Below, piece by piece: positions 5,781 to 5,887 of a DNA stretch of 5,887 nt (its first letter is position 1; the number at the start of each line of letters is the position of its first letter). Position numbers and translations under genes: made by a program. The notes below the pieces were generated by a model. It ran no database searches. It was not told where the DNA came from and saw nothing but the letters and a program-made list of their open reading frames with translations. The DNA is from JAICWP01 sp035252015 (GTDB lineage Bacteria; Acidobacteriota; Terriglobia; Terriglobales; Acidobacteriaceae), in contig DATFDP010000244.1 of assembly GCA_035252015.1 (NCBI GenBank), positions 1 through 5,887 on the forward strand. Direction: 5' to 3'.

Positions 5781-5862
5781 AGCAGCGTCTGGAAATTAAC
5801 GCTTGGCATTTGGCTCCTGAATAGTGTGCTGGTAAGAACGGTCTTTTCCTAGCGGTGAAACA

Positions 5863-5887
5863 ATGAAAAGTGAGATGGCGATTTCAC
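5863..5887 (+). CDS. Possible start of another gene (first 8 codons only)
   Basis: ATG at 5863 opens a frame reading MKSEMAIS up to the window edge, with a GGTG (5854-5857) five bases upstream as a modest ribosome binding site. The sequence before it (5781-5862) has no other coding frame and no clear terminator. The stretch is too short to judge whether this is a real gene. Confidence 0.2.

Noticed and set aside
5784..5803. AGCGT/ACGCT inverted repeat after the serine hydrolase stop as a terminator
   Set aside because: The stem is only five pairs with a ten-base loop and no following T-run.

Overview
The window looks like a stretch of bacterial chromosome with moderately high GC. My best guess is an Acidobacteriota (Terriglobia/Koribacter-like) genome. 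This is inference from three things: a small receiver-like protein carrying an 'LGHSIP' segment, secreted serine hydrolases with beta-rich tails, and spacers filled with short GAAACCTGAAAC- and CTCAG-type repeats. No rRNA, tRNA, CRISPR array, insertion sequence or phage gene was recognised.

Layout. Bases 1-744 (minus) hold the N-terminal 248 codons of an exported protein of unknown function that runs off the left edge; its visible part contains an internally duplicated domain. Bases 745-938 are spacer. Bases 939-3241 (minus) carry three co-oriented genes, transcribed right to left: a small DUF721/DciA-like protein (3241-2939), gatC (2813-2475) and gatA (2450-939). Both spacers inside this cluster contain copies or fragments of a GAAACCTGAAAC-type repeat, and the copy before gatA appears to supply the gatA start region. 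Bases 3242-3646 are a long divergent control region with a good extended -10 element for the minus-strand cluster, two hairpins in its leader and an AT-richer segment. Bases 3647-3997 (plus) encode a stand-alone degenerate response-regulator receiver lacking the usual phosphorylation residues. Bases 4101-5780 (plus) encode a secreted serine hydrolase of the beta-lactamase/penicillin-binding family with two C-terminal beta-rich repeats; it has its own candidate promoter and a good ribosome binding site. Bases 5781-5887 are spacer, possibly with the first codons of another gene at the right edge.

How the genes fit together. GatA and GatC are two subunits of the GatCAB amidotransferase, which makes Gln-tRNA(Gln) and/or Asn-tRNA(Asn) from the misacylated precursors; gatB is not in the window. 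The DciA-like protein belongs to the family that helps load or operate the replicative helicase DnaB. The cluster may therefore link a replication factor and a translation factor in one transcript. The receiver-like gene and the serine hydrolase share a strand but show no clear functional link. Apart from the duplicated unknown protein, nothing here looks like an undescribed multi-gene system; the most unusual signals are the repeat-built gatA start, the inactive receiver and the two internally duplicated exported proteins.
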